A DNA stretch of 64,000 bases from Bradysia coprophila (GCF_014529535.1 NW_023503941.1:4710942-4774941); one strand, 5' to 3'. Positions 9,871-21,524 are shown, counted from the stretch's first letter. The notes: generated by a model from the letters alone, not told the origin. Numbers and translations: made by a program.

Positions 9871-10474
9871 GCTAATGATATACTAACTAATACAAACGTA
9901 CATCAAGGTATTGTATTGTAACACTGAGTGCCCCTTTCTTTTTTCTTTCGATTAGGTCTGTCGAAGGTATAAGAGGTATACGGAAAATTTCAGATATGCG
10001 AGGTTGGTCGTCCAGAAATTAGCAAAAATATATTAATGGGAACTATGAACGACCTGCACACAACAATCAAAATACAAGTCGCTGCCTCCGGAAAAGCCAA
10101 ATTAAAATTACCCTTTTCCTATCTCTGGACCCGCCTTTCTTAGCCTTCCTTTCGACGATGAAGTCGTTTGCGTAAATTCTTTTGATACCGAACGGTGACT
10201 TTGTTGTTACCAACATTCCAACTACAAAGCATATTTCTCAATCCAACAAATCCTTTATTTCTACATTTATTGTGTAGGATCTTCCACCTGTTTTTATAAA
10301 TGCTGATCCCAAAAACAGTTGTTGTACGCAAAAACGGTTCCGCGTCATAGCTATCTAGACAGATAGACAAGAGCTGCCGCCGAAGAGCGATTATTAAAGA
10401 TTCGAGGCGTTTTTGTGAACACCGAGAATTTTTAATAATTTTTTTTTTCGAGTCGAATCATTTAATGGATATTA
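9871..10474. other. No gene seen
   Basis: Minus-strand open frame 10140-10370 (76 residues, basic) has no recognisable motif, signal peptide or conserved pattern. Confidence 0.3.
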
Positions 10475-10544
10475 CTAAATAACCTCCATACAAACAACAC
10501 ACACTCTACGGGGAGTGTGTGTTGTTTGTATGGAGGTTATTTAG
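10475..10544. repeat. Perfect 32-bp inverted repeat with 6-nt loop
   Basis: Arms 10475-10506 and 10513-10544 are exact reverse complements (CTAAATAACCTCCATACAAA... with ACACACACTC next to the loop TACGGG). A diverged single arm (GTGTGTGCGTTGTTTGTATTG) occurs near 18610. This is the remnant of a foldback element or a strong cruciform. Confidence 0.85.
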
Positions 10545-10917
10545 ATTTTACATTTGCCCATATCAAAACTTACGGAAAACACAAATTGTATCTAAATTAA
10601 ACAAAAACTAATCACAAATTAACAAAAACAAACACAAATTATGTCAATCGAGCACAAAAATGTTGCAACAACATGGCTGCCCGAATTCTGTCTACGTTCA
10701 TAATGAGAGAAGTTACTCAATCTACTAAGTCTACTACATTAGCTATGGTAGCAATGTTCGCTTAGGTGAGAAAATGATTTTTTTCTCACTCAAAATGGCG
10801 CCTCTCAGAATGACAACAAAACGTCATTCTCACAACGCTTCATAGTGGACAAAATAAGGATCTTCGCATCGCTAGCATGAAAAAATTCTCTAGAAATCTC
10901 AGCTAATGTCATATAAA

Positions 10918-10930
10918 TAGTGAAGGTAAT
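10918..10930 (+). promoter_or_regulatory. Orphan TATA-like promoter
   Basis: CATATAAATAG is followed about 35 bp later by CAGCAGTTCAGAG, an initiator-like context, but no open frame follows before the nested inverted repeats at 10977. It may be the promoter of a lost gene or element. Confidence 0.25.
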
Positions 10931-10976
10931 GCAATACGCAAGCCCTCAGCAGTTCAGAGTTATTTTGGGTCTCGAC

Positions 10977-11430
10977 ATTCAGGTGAATTAATTTTTGTCA
11001 TGTTGCCATCGTCGTATTTTCTTGTGACTAATGTTGTTGCATCCAATTCACTTCACCACTAACTGCAACTTGACTCAATCGAACTCAATATGGGTGCAAC
11101 GTGACAAAAATAAATTCACTTGAAAGTAGGGATCCGATGCATTTGTCACCTTGTGACTTTGTGCATCAGTGATATAATGGTATCAGAACTTGAGGAGCCC
11201 GGCTTTTTGACATAAGAAAGTGCGAGCGGACCAAATAAAAACATGCGCTGTTACGCACGGATCCCTACTTTCAGGTGAATTTAGTTTTGTCAAGTTGCAC
11301 AGATAGATATTCATTTCGTGACTTTGTTCGTGTCATGTTGCAGCTAGTGGAGAAAACAAACCTAGCAGGTGCAACAACATTAGAAAATACGACGATGGCA
11401 ACATGACAAAAATGAATTCACCTTTAAGTC
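10977..11430. mobile_element. Nested foldback: two related MITEs around a central palindrome
   Basis: Four copies of AGGTGAATT-ATTTTTGTCATGTTGC alternate in orientation (about 10979 +, 11096 -, 11273 +, 11398 -). They bound two MITE-like units of about 145 bp. Between them, GTAGGGATCCG (11121) and CGGATCCCTAC (11260) form another inverted pair. The outermost arms also share GCCATCGTCGTATTTTC. Confidence 0.7.
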
Positions 11431-11680
11431 GGGTCGGGTCGGGATCCGAAATTTCTCTGATCCGTTGTAGGTTTGCATTACCTCCAGTGTTTATATACTT
11501 TGGTCAGCCCGGACGGGAACACAAATTCGGTCTGCCCACTCACCTCTAATCCGAATCGCCGAGAAGTTTCAGAAGCGTTCTCCGAGACGAGATATGGAAT
11601 GGGCTTTACATTTGACCCACGTAAAACCAATGAACGTCAACACAAGGTATGGTCGAATGTCAAACTTTGTGTGGAGCGGA

Positions 11681-11952
11681 GGACATAGCGATTTCATTTA
11701 TAGAAACTCACCTATCATGAGAGGTGAGTTTGTTTATACAGTGTTTAAGGGGAGCGAAAACCAGTTAAATTTAATTGGTCTCGGGGTCAGCTGTCAAATA
11801 TTCATCAATGAAAAAGGAAATTGAGAGTTGAGCTCAGTTTAAATTTGTATGTGATTTCTCTCATTTTGACGTATGACCCCGAGACCAGTTTAAGCAAAGT
11901 AGTCAAAAATCGCTCTCCTTAAACACTGTATATGAAATCGCTATGTCCTCCG
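11681..11952. mobile_element. Nested MITE pair
   Basis: Outer arms GGAGGACATAGCGATTTCAT (11681) and its complement ending at 11952. Inner element 11737-11931 has ends ACAGTGTTTAAGGGGAGCGA / TCGCTCTCCTTAAACACTGT and internal GGTCTCGGGGTCA / TGACCCCGAGACC. A diverged copy of the inner element lies at about 54437-54550, and its end is recognisable near 45690. Confidence 0.7.
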
Positions 11953-12197
11953 GCTTGTATGAACAGACCATACCTGGTTTATACTTTCATTGCGTAAAAC
12001 TAATCACAAATTAAAACGAGACAAAAATTTCAAAAATGTGTCGGTCACTCACACAAAAATATTAACAAAATTTGTAAAAGAAACAGCACGCCGGTTGTCT
12101 AGTTGTTGTCAACACACAAAATATTATTCGAGAACATGAAAACACATGTTTTTCGATTAATTGACAAATCGATTAAATGTCGCACGGTGACGGGCAT

Positions 12198-12318
12198 CAG
12201 TTTCCGGACATGTATACCATCTAGTCGGCCACCTATTGATATTTCATTCATAAATTAGTTTATCATTAAAAGAACAATAGATGTCCTGTCCTATTGCTGA
12301 TAACATGTCCGGAGACTG
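12198..12318. mobile_element. Short inverted-repeat element
   Basis: AGTTTCCGGACATGT and ACATGTCCGGAGACT bracket about 90 bp with an additional pair around TCCTATTG / CCTATTGAT. Probably a small MITE. Confidence 0.4.
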
Positions 12319-12549
12319 GTACGCCGACCCTAGTTTCGATATGAGGCAAATGTAACGGTACATTATTGCTATGTTGGGTCAATAAGGTATTTTATCGCAG
12401 TGAGCTGGAGCTGTAATTTTGCTTGTAAATTCTTTATCCTCCAGGACGAGGCCCTTATGTCTCCGTCGTGTACATAACACCCATCCACACGCTCCGCATG
12501 CGATAAAATATCTTATCAACATTGAATGAATGACACACAATTATGCCTA

Positions 12550-14067
12550 TTATGTCTGCATTGCATTGTAAATATGTCCCAACACAGCTGCCATCACTTG
12601 AATATCCATCGACCAGGGCGCATTGGTCCGTTTGTTCAGAAATTTGAGGCATTTGTCCATCACAACCGAATGATTTTCTTTGATTGAATAATTAGCGAGC
12701 ACGTATCTGAGTGTTGGATTCGTTAGCGCCATTTTCACGTCCATCGATCGATTCCCCGAGCGACAATATTCGCATTTGCATTCGAATCCCCACCATTGTT
12801 TCAGTTCTTTTTGTCGTTGTTCCAACGGTTTTTCGCCATCGGTTAAATACGTTGTAAACAATTGCTGGCCCTTTTTGACCGGACGAATGGTCACGCTGCA
12901 TCTTTTATGTCGAACCGCATAATTGTGCAAGTTTGGCGAACACGAATGGTTCAACATCGACAGGACCAATGCGACGGTTGTGTTCGATTCGTCACCGTAA
13001 GTGTTATTGTTCGTAGCGAGGAAATGGTGTGCGACCAAATGAGTGATGAAACGTTGCTTCTCCGTTGTGTTGAATAGATCTCCGATTTTCGGAATCGCCA
13101 TTACGTTTCGACAGATTTTGTATGTTTCGGAAGTGATGTCGAATGTCGTCGGTGGCACTTTTCCCAATTTTAAGAAGAAATGGTACTTCGATTTCGCGTC
13201 ATGTAACGCCGCGGGCAATTTTGACGGATCTTCGGCCAGAATCTCATCAACGAATTTCATCAAGTTTTCCGCACTGTCGAACAGTTCTATGGCCAATAGA
13301 ATGAGTTTGATCTGGAACTTGTCCTCTATGTGCAACGTGTGGAAAAACGTTCCACATTCGAATTTATGTGTCGTGTTTCGGTCCATGCATTCGGTACTGC
13401 AAAAGATGACCACTGAACATTTTGCACAAGGTATGAAATTGGCTTGATTGCGGAAGCACGTATAACACAGCGGCTCGTCATTGTTCTTCACCATCATAAA
13501 GTTCTCCTCCAGTAAAATAATTTTACCAGCCGGAATATCACACTTAGCCACCATGTGTCGACCGAATTCCACATTTCTTCTCACTTCGACGACATCAGAC
13601 ATACACGGCCAATTTTCGTTGGCCGGATAGCTTAACTTCGGTGTCCACTCGAACTGACGTGACTGAATTTTTTTCACATTCTCACTGTCCCGTTTGCGTT
13701 GCTGCAGCTTCGGCAACAGGCGATCAGGCACGTTCGATCGCTTCGCCAATTCAACGTCAACGATAACTTTGTCGTGCATTTTCATGTGGAAGAAACAGGC
13801 CGATCGATTTGCGTAGGCTAAGCCAACATTTTCAGATTCATTTTCGGCGAAACACAAACTCCAGTTGTAGTATTGCATCGCATCTTCCCATTTTTCTGCC
13901 AGAAATTTTTTATTGCCCTCGGTGCGCAACGCGGTTGACGTCTCGTTATTCTTGCAACATCGATTCGATGACGGTACATTGTTGATAATCGATTTTGGTA
14001 CGGATTTGAACAGATCGACATATGTTGCACCGACTGCATCGGATTCTTTATGCCATAAACGTTCCAT
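12550..14067 (-). CDS. SMYD4-like SET and MYND domain protein
   Basis: 505 residues from MERLWHKE; an upstream extension to 14148 is AT-rich, lacks an ATG and is not favoured. A TPR-like helical region spans residues 45-115 (TEGNKKFLAEKWEDAMQYY). The split SET domain begins near 165 (VEFGRHMVAKCDIPAGKIIL). The MYND zinc finger spans C201-C238 (C201, C204, C214, C217, C223, C227, H234, C238). The SET core has NHSCSPN at 373-379 and GQQLFTTY at 400-407, and a post-SET CxCxxC closes at 430-435. The order TPR-SET-MYND-SET is that of the SMYD4 subgroup, expanded in flies; members are lysine methyltransferases or related regulators. The catalytic tyrosine (Y407) and cofactor Asn/His are present. 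It is intronless here and somewhat short at the C-terminus. No frameshift seen. Confidence 0.93.
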   Translation of the reverse strand: MERLWHKESDAVGATYVDLFKSVPKSIINNVPSSNRCCKNNETSTALRTEGNKKFLAEKWEDAMQYYNWSLCFAENESENVGLAYANRSACFFHMKMHDKVIVDVELAKRSNVPDRLLPKLQQRKRDSENVKKIQSRQFEWTPKLSYPANENWPCMSDVVEVRRNVEFGRHMVAKCDIPAGKIILLEENFMMVKNNDEPLCYTCFRNQANFIPCAKCSVVIFCSTECMDRNTTHKFECGTFFHTLHIEDKFQIKLILLAIELFDSAENLMKFVDEILAEDPSKLPAALHDAKSKYHFFLKLGKVPPTTFDITSETYKICRNVMAIPKIGDLFNTTEKQRFITHLVAHHFLATNNNTYGDESNTTVALVLSMLNHSCSPNLHNYAVRHKRCSVTIRPVKKGQQLFTTYLTDGEKPLEQRQKELKQWWGFECKCEYCRSGNRSMDVKMALTNPTLRYVLANYSIKENHSVVMDKCLKFLNKRTNAPWSMDIQVMAAVLGHIYNAMQT

Positions 14068-14528
14068 TATGGGTTGATTCTTTAGAGCAAACAAAAAAAA
14101 ATATTTTTTTCTGGACAAATAAACATGGAAAATGAAAAGAATTACCACAAAATTTTACCGTTTGAATTAAGTTATTGCGCAAAAATATCCGAACAACTAT
14201 TCCGAGACTGTTCAACAGTTAGGGTAACTAATAATAATACTGATAGACGTAAATTCTTGCCGGTGAACGTTTTATGTGATTTCAAAAATACCGCATGTTA
14301 TTTTTAAATTTCATATCGTTCCCATCTCACACATGTATGCATAACGCACAGGAAAATTATGTTCTCTCACCAAAAAAAACACTAAACATTGAGTGTAACA
14401 TATATGTTCATATACACATAATGTAATTAGTACATTTTGTGTAACGAAAGACCACAATCATACCATACGTTAGGGGTAGACCATATTGCTTCGTAAGGTT
14501 TGTTACAATCATTGATGTAATATTAGAC
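14068..14528. other. No gene seen
   Basis: AT-rich upstream region of the SMYD4-like gene, with TATATG and CACATAA repeats near 14395-14425. No clear TATA box position could be fixed. Confidence 0.35.
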
Positions 14529-14783
14529 TGTTAGGATCAAAAGCCCGTCTATTCTAATTTTCAAAGTGACGTTTTAAACGTCAAACTAAAGTAGATTTTA
14601 TGCGATTGGTCACAAAGTTGTTGATTTTTCATTAATTCTATTTCAGTCAGAGAAATGATAAGTACGCTTCTCTCCTTCTAATAAAATGGCGGTCTGAGTG
14701 ACCTCCCCAAAGTATACAGTCTTTAGTTTGACGTTTAAAACGTCACTTTGACGGTTGGAATAGACCGACTTTTGATCCCAACA
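14529..14783. mobile_element. MITE with about 60-bp inverted arms
   Basis: TGTTAGGATCAAAAG...GTGACGTTTTAAACGTCAAAC at the left is complemented at the right by GTTTGACGTTTAAAACGTCAC...CTTTTGATCCCAACA. Arms are about 90% matched. No coding capacity. Confidence 0.75.
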
Positions 14784-15055
14784 ATATCTTATCTCAATGC
14801 TCCGCAATATTATTTTTTGTTGTAGTAACCAAAATTCTGGTAATTCTTCTTCTTCCTAGTAAATAATGAGCATTGGGTGTGCTCAATTCTTCGATCTTTC
14901 AAAACAAACAAAAACTTTTGCTTTTTTACTTTACTGAAAAAAAGCCAACACAAACGACCGATCGAATGCATCGAGTCAAGTGGACAATGTCAACAAGCTT
15001 TTGTAAGCCGAACTTATATTTTCTGTGTCGCATCTGAAATTCATCATGTTCGGCT
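14784..15055. other. No gene seen
   Basis: AT-rich sequence without recognisable structure. Confidence 0.3.
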
Positions 15056-15208
15056 AATATGACGACTGGGTCGTTTCGACGGATAGAGGGAATATGTCGA
15101 ATGATTTTGAAATTGGTTGAGCGAAAATGTATTGAATTCTCTCTCAAAAACCCAACTGTCATTCGACATATTCCCTCTATCCGTCGAAACGACCCAGTCG
15201 TCATATTA
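15056..15208. mobile_element. Perfect foldback with 49-bp arms
   Basis: Left arm 15056-15104 begins AATATGACGACTGGGTCGTT; right arm 15160-15208 is its exact complement. The 55-bp loop contains TTGAGCGAAAATGTATTGAA. Exact arms suggest a young element or gene conversion between arms. Confidence 0.85.
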
Positions 15209-15463
15209 GCAACTCTCTGGTTCGGCTGGGTTAGTATATGTAGCGATTCCAAAACTTTTTTGACACAGACCTCAGGAATCTATTGAATTGTATAGAGTCA
15301 CAGCAACCCTTGAACAGCTTATACATACCAACTTTGTATTACCAAAGCATTCTTTGTAAATTCATTCAATCACCAGCTTCGGCTAGCAACACAACTCAGT
15401 GTTTCATTTGTGGAAGTACATTCTTCCCACAGTATGTTGTACTTCTAAACAATCAAAGTGTAA

Positions 15464-15597
15464 AACAGGTATGGTCTATTGTCCGCCCGGAGGACATAAA
15501 CATTTGATTTTCGTACTTAAACGCGCTCATTTTCATATTATTTTGACATAAAATGTGAGTGCGTTTAAGACGAATTCGCCGATTGACCATACCTGTT
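15464..15597. mobile_element. Short MITE, TIR AACAGGTATGGTC
   Basis: Terminal inverted repeats AACAGGTATGGTC / GACCATACCTGTT around 108 bp, with an inner pair CTTAAACGCGCTCA / TGAGTGCGTTTAAG. The same terminal word occurs near 11650 and 11965. Confidence 0.65.
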
Positions 15598-16929
15598 CTA
15601 GACTTTCATTGCTTCTAAGACCGACGCTTTGTCACTATCAGGAACATGTGTCGTAGAAGTGATGGATGATGGACCGCAGGCTCATATCGACCGTTGACGC
15701 AGAGCTTATCAATCATAGGATAGATCAATTATGATACGAATTTTCATACTTTCACACATCAGTCACCTACAATAAATAGCAGATCCAGTCTACAATTCTT
15801 TTGGTGTTTTTTTTTTAATTTCTAATGCCAGAAGAATGTATCAAATTAAATATTGAAACTTGCAAATCCGATCCTTTGTGGCTATTATCAACGTTTCAGC
15901 GGGTACCTCTAGATTCCACCTTCGGTAGTGGATTCACCCATTTCTTGTCGCTAGATACAGTTTTGTTTTTCAATAGTCCGAAAGCAGAGTTCAGCATTTT
16001 ACTGCTATTTTCCAGAATCTTCATTGTACGCAATGTTTGGTGTGTGTGCGTCTATGGTTCACCTCTATTGTGATACTCCCAGAAGTGATGTAAAACGATT
16101 TTTTTTCTAGAGTACCAGAATATCGATATGAGAATAAAGGTGTGCGTTGCCGACATCGGCCGACACGTCGCTGACTGTAGGTGCTCAGCCGGTGAAAAAA
16201 TATCATCAGGCGTTGATAGTTTTCAGTGACTTGAAAACAAAATGCATTTAGTTTAATCCAGACAGGCATTAAGGCATTAATTAGGCATCAAGAAGTTTTA
16301 GTTTCATGCTAACGACTCAAGATTTGAAAAGAGACAGGCAACAGAGAAGTGTCGTTTAAAGAAAGTTTTTTTTTAGTATCTCCCCAATGGCAGAGTTTTT
16401 GTCATTTATGAATACAACCTAACAAGATAACAAGAACCTAAATTTTCGAAAATTATAGATCACTGTTTGGTTGGGATTTAGACGTTTAGTTTACTGTCAT
16501 TTCACTTCAATATTCTACTTTTGCGATCTTTGCAAAACCAGAGAGATGAAAAGTCGAAGCGACGTCCCAGTCGCCAACTTTTCATCTCTCTGTCCAAAAC
16601 ATTTCCGTGATATAAATGACAATTAAAAGTGAACGTGGTCTGCCAATTTGTACTACGGAGATTGCAAGTGACGCTGTAAATTTCGTGCGACCTAACAAAA
16701 AATTCGAGTTTAATAACTCAAATACTATCAAATTCAAATAGCGAATTAACAGCTTTTGACTGTAATTAGGATTTCCCATACTTTAGAGAGATTTTATAAT
16801 TGTGAATTGTAAATCGTATGATTGGTCTGTTTGGTGTATTAGAACATCGGTAGTGAATATTAGACCTGATTAGTGTTAACTAACAGCAGAGATTACTCAT
16901 TTACGAATAGGAAAACCCCTATGAACTAT
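15598..16929. other. No gene seen; one small hairpin
   Basis: Contains a short hairpin at 16541-16592 (AGAGAGATGAAAAGT with its complement). Open frames 15825-16073 (+), 16021-16269 (-) and 16582-16779 (-) lack recognisable features. Confidence 0.3.
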
Positions 16930-17001
16930 GTCTGACATGGGTCTCGAACCCGAAACATATAGGGCGTGAGTCCATCGCTCTGCCGATTGAGCTTTTCCGA
17001 C
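16930..17001 (-). tRNA. tRNA-like sequence, probably a pseudogene or SINE head
   Basis: 72 nt on the minus strand with a tRNA layout: GTCGGAA, D-arm GCTC...GAGC, loop CTCACGC (anticodon would be CAC), box B-like GGTTCGAGACC and 3' GTCAGAC. The D stem is perfect, but the acceptor stem has two mismatches, the anticodon stem one mismatch and one wobble pair, and the T stem two mismatches. Pol III boxes A and B are recognisable. Decay argues against a functional tRNA. Confidence 0.45.
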
Positions 17002-18903
17002 ACATGGCTGAAATTAGTTGACTGCACAAGTGCACTGAAAACTCATTCATTCGTTCATGAACCGCCTTAACAATTACTTTTTTTATCGTAATTGAATCTG
17101 ATAGAGTTTTGCACGCCGCCGTCGATATATTTGATCGGCGCACACCTATAAATGAGAATTTCAATTCTGGTGAGAAGTTGTTTTTTCCTTAATTCTAAAT
17201 AAAAACCTGTCTGCAAGCAGAATTTGAACACCCAATACCAAAAATATTCATCAGACTCGTACGATGCAAAGTAATCATCAAAGTCTATTAGGTTAAACCG
17301 GGTTGCAGTATCATGTATGTCTTTGCTAAACAGGAGATATCGACATTGTGGAATAGTATTGTGGAATTCAATGAGTCATTGTTAAGGCATAGCACGTGAA
17401 ATTGTGCAAAGTTTACATCAGGTTTACATCAAGCATGAAAAGTATTTGACAGAAGTCAGCCTTAGATATGTCAACCTTTTCCAATCATTTTTCATTAGTC
17501 AATTGTTCAAGCATTTTTAAGACATTCTTCACAAACTGTCTGAGCCATCTGTCAAAAAAAAAATCAAACGCGCTGTAAACGCTCATTTTCAGGCATTAAC
17601 GGTCCCAAGATCTGTGTACTAGACTTTAACTTGCACAGATTCTGTAGACGCACACCATGACCCTTTCCATACAGTGGTTGTCGCTACTTAATAAACAATT
17701 CCTTGCGAGTCTATTCTATTTTACGCACGCACAAGGTGTACGTAATTCCTTAACTTGTTGTTTATGCATCTCATTCTATCGATTCGGCTACGACGACCCA
17801 GATTTTCAATAATAGTATACATTACTGTCTACCTGGGATATTTCTGTTGTTGAGACGTGTAAACACGTACATAGCACCATGTCGAAACAACAAATTTCCA
17901 GCATTAAAGAGCTAGAAAATGTGAAGAATTGGGTTTGGGCGAGCCCGATATGAGGCTCTTTATGGGCGTATAGCTGAAAAGGCCAACAGCAGGAAATTTT
18001 GCTGAGGGGAGAAAATCATTAAATTTGAAATTTCCAGAAATGTCCTATTTTTCCACTGAGAGATTCTTTTGAAAAACAGCCTGCTGAAATCGGACGCATT
18101 TTCTAATGGAATTTTTGATATGTGTCTAGATATGTCCCTGGAAGCCAATACCTGTTTCAAAAAAATTCTTCTAAATTTGTGTGGCTAGTGAGAGGTGACC
18201 AAAGCCCGAAAACATGCACGTTTCTTATGGAAATTTCTTAATTTCTCGTAGGCAACGAAACGTACAAGGTCGTCTGGGGTGTCATTAGAAAGGTAATTGC
18301 ATGTACTTTCGGGCAGATTGGGTCTTATTGGGTTTAAAATTCATCCACACTGAGTCATGAGCATGAGAAAGTATGGTAAAAAATGGATAATTTCGGCGAA
18401 CTTCTAACGGTTCACGTGCATACCAAACATGCATGGGTAGTGTTTCGATGAATGTGGTTTTGGAATGAAAATTTGATGCTCTGCATCGCTATTCCAAAAA
18501 ATTTCGTTGTGCAAAATGTGAAATGTCATTTTTTTTGTTGTGGTGCCAATACGACAAAATGTCGCATGCAAAAATTTGCGACAAATCGACTAGGCCGCTA
18601 CTACTGGAGGCGTGTGTGCGTTGTTTGTATTGAGGCTATTTACTTTTCATGCCTTGGGCATAAGTTACGTAATTTTCTTCCTAATTAAGACCCTCAGCAT
18701 GAAAAGTTGTATACGCATCTGTTGTGGGCGGTTTGTTTTAGCCACTTTTGCTTGTCGCCCTCACTTCGTTCGGGCTACAACTCGCGCAACTGTCTAACAT
18801 TATACCGTCCACAACAGATACGTAAATAACTATTTCTTGTAAGAAAATTATTGACCACTACTTAGTCTGTGGTGGATACCAGATGACAATGGAAAACGCA
18901 GTA
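17002..18903. other. No gene seen
   Basis: About 1.9 kb of AT-rich DNA. Around 18230-18300 a phrase with AAAGGTAATTGCATGTACTTTCGGGCAG resembles a part of the foldback at 47090 (CAAGTACTTTCGGGTCA). Around 18610-18640 is a diverged arm of the hairpin at 10475. No coding signal. Confidence 0.35.
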
Positions 18904-19045
18904 CAGCTGAATTTTTTTATAAAAATAATTTTTGACCGTTAAAAATTTTAATTTTGTATGAAAATTCAAAATGTTTTTCGTTGTTATGTTGGATTTCCAT
19001 ACAAGCCTGTCTGTCAAAATTATTTTTATAAAAAAATTCAGCTGC
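18904..19045. mobile_element. MITE with 33-bp inverted arms
   Basis: Ends CAGCTGAATTTTTTTATAAA and complement, starting and ending in CAGCTG, 142 bp in total. Confidence 0.75.
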
Positions 19046-20098
19046 ATAATTGTCGATCCGATCAATGCAAAATTGTTCGTGTGTTTTAGGCAATATAGCC
19101 AAATTAATATGGAGGTTTTTCCGTTTAGAATTCGAATTTCCGCATTAAAATCGACCAAATAAGCCATCACGAAAATAAATATTGTTTCGATAGCCCGTAC
19201 ATTATCCGTATGCCTAGTTACAAGGCCTGTCAGAAAACCCCAAATTACACCTGAAATTTCACAGAAAATAGATTTTAAATGCCAAGAGAAAATCTTAACA
19301 AATGGTTTCCTTAATATTTCATAAGTGAAATCCACGAAACCTTTCAGAAACGTTAAATGTACATAATATAGTCATTAAATCTTTTACTTCTTTTGTTCAG
19401 AGCGTTTAAGTTATAAGTGTTTAAAAAAAAATCTCTTGTACTTCGTTTGTTTTGCCTATCATTTTACTATTTAAGATTACATTTACCACAGGTCTTGGCT
19501 TACTTCTTGCATTGTTGTCGATAGCAAATGATTTTTGTTCTTTGCTACATATTTCATCTATGCTTGCTCCTCGCAAGTAGATAGGCTCACACGCATATAC
19601 TGACACAAATATCTCCTTATTCTCGATAATTTTTCCCTCCAAAGAAAGTCTAATGGGGCTAAAAAAAAACAATTGCTGTACCTACGCTACCGTAAATTAC
19701 TTTTGCTTGTCACATTCATCACATTCAACGTGAAGTTGGGGCTCCTATTAAGACATAGTCGATAATGATTTTGATTGACATGCCTACTCATATTATTGAA
19801 AAGCAAGTGACCCAATAGCGACTGTAAGATTATGTCTATTTTGACATTTTCGTTGGTTATTTGTGTCGCGAACTCTGCTACTACTTGGTTGCTGACAGTT
19901 ATACGGTTCTTATTGTGTCTCTCCTTCAATAATTCGCATCTAACGAGTTGTTTTAGACGGTGGTAAAACACTCTTGGGAGGTAATTACCCCTCGTTTTTA
20001 GAAATATTCAGACAGATTCACCGAATGCACAAGCAGAATTGATTGATTGAATAGACCGGATCGATTGTTGGACAACTTTTTATTTGCATAATGGATGT
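19046..20098. other. No recognised gene
   Basis: Minus-strand frames 19421-19672 and 19687-19971 look more protein-like than their surroundings (for example FYHRLKQLVRCELLKERH) but match no family I know and have no start/stop logic linking them. They could be exons of an unknown gene or remnants of one. Confidence 0.25.
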
Positions 20099-20338
20099 AC
20101 AGTTAAGCCCAACGAAATCTAAGACGCAAGTTGCTTCAGCTATTTTTCAGCTGGCGCACTCATCCAACCTCACTGCCTTATTATACATATGTGTTTACGT
20201 TTTTACTGCTACCACACGCACATATAACTGTTGAACTCGTAGAATAAGGTATAACGAAGTGAGGTTGCATGAGTGGACCAGCCAGCTGAAGAAAATGTGA
20301 TGCAAATTTCGCCATAAATTTGGTTGGGGTTCACTGTA
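20099..20338. mobile_element. MITE related to the one at 3968
   Basis: Ends TACAGTTAAGCCCAAC and (right, reversed) TACAGTGAACCCCAACC, with inner GCTTCAGCT / AGCTGAAG and CATCCAACCTCACT-type arms. About 240 bp. Confidence 0.6.
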
Positions 20339-20416
20339 TTTCATTTGAAACGCAATATCGTTTCACAAAGAACTTATTGTCACTCTCTGCAGGAAGCATC
20401 AAAAGTGGCAACTACT

Positions 20417-21124
20417 TCAAACGTACTGCTGTATTTTTCGTTGAGCATTTCGGTAGCTATTCTCACCATCTTGACGCGTCAGTTCCAATTCCTGTTGAAT
20501 ATTCTGCAACGCAGATTCATGCTGCGTTTGGATTCGATTGACCTCACTTTGAGCCACACTGATTTGACCTTCCAATTGTCGGCGCAAATTGTCCAATGAC
20601 TGTGCATTGATTGCATTCAATTCGGAACGGACACGGGCTAATTCGATTTGATGATTTTTACTCATTTCACCAATTCGTGCATCGGTGTTCTGGCTTTGCG
20701 TTTGTAGTTCCGCTTGGAGACGTACTTTTTCGGAATTGCTTCGAATTGTCAGTTCCTGGAGTTGACGCGTCAGTTCGGCCACTTGTCGATTGCATTCGTT
20801 CTGAACTTGTTCCCGGGCGAGGCGAACTTTAATGTCCACCGATTGATTAACGTCGTCATTTAACTTAGCGAATGCCTGGTTGTACACCTGACGTTGCGCA
20901 TTCAAATTATTTTGTATGTCAGTGAATGAACGGTCGGCCGTTTTCTGGTACAGTGCTAAGTTTTCAGCAACATCGGCCCACGATACGGCTACCTGTGTCA
21001 GTGTAAATATAACGAGCAAACAAATCAAATTTCAATAAATCGTTTCAATCACATTCACGCGAAACAGAGTCCACATTTTACGTACCACAGAACTAAGCAC
21101 TAACATCTGAACGATTAGAGGCAT
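20417..21124 (-). CDS. Secreted coiled-coil protein of unknown function
   Basis: Two exons: 21086-21124 (MPLIVQMLVLSSV) and 20417-20992, joined in phase 0 by a 93-bp intron with donor GTACGT and acceptor ACACAG. The junction creates a good signal peptide, MPLIVQMLVLSSVVAVSWA, followed by DVAENLALYQKT. Exon 2 alone has no ATG at its start, which supports the spliced model. After the signal the mature chain of about 185 residues is rich in Q, N, R and E with heptad spacing of L, I and V (for example REQVQNECNRQVAELTRQLQ) and predicts a long coiled coil. It has one cysteine and no known domain. It could be a structural or gland-secreted protein; I do not recognise the family. Confidence 0.65.
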
Positions 21125-21524
21125 TCTTTTCAACTACACAAGACAGTGACGACTAACTGATTAAGACTGTTATAAGAAAAAAAGCCAATCGATCTTGAAG
21201 CGGAGACGAAGGTACAACATTTTCAAGAGCGCGTCCAATATTTTTATTGCGAAAACTTTTTTTCAAATACATGGCGACCCTCTCATATTCGTCACCGGTA
21301 TTTTTTTTGTTATCAAAATGATTGTATTTGCAAGACGCCTCATCGTTCGTTTCGTAACATTCAAACTCATTTCGTAGCATCTAAACCTGTTCTATTATTC
21401 ATTCAAATTAGGTAGACTGACGGTGATTAGCTGTAGGTTGTCCAGGGACTATATTGAGAGATCGATTTCTAGCTGTTTCTCAAAATACATTTCTCACAAA
21501 TAGTCCCTGAAGCTTCCTTCAGAC
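21125..21524. other. No gene seen
   Basis: Upstream region of the coiled-coil gene. Near 21435-21510 TAGGTTGTCCAGGGACTAT and AATAGTCCCTGAAGC form a loose inverted pair. Confidence 0.3.

Noticed and set aside
12862-13447. Plus-strand frames opposite the SMYD4-like gene
   Set aside because: Antisense shadows of a well-supported coding region.
16930-17001. Functional tRNA-Val
   Set aside because: Mismatches in the acceptor, anticodon and T stems; better seen as a pseudogene or SINE-derived sequence.
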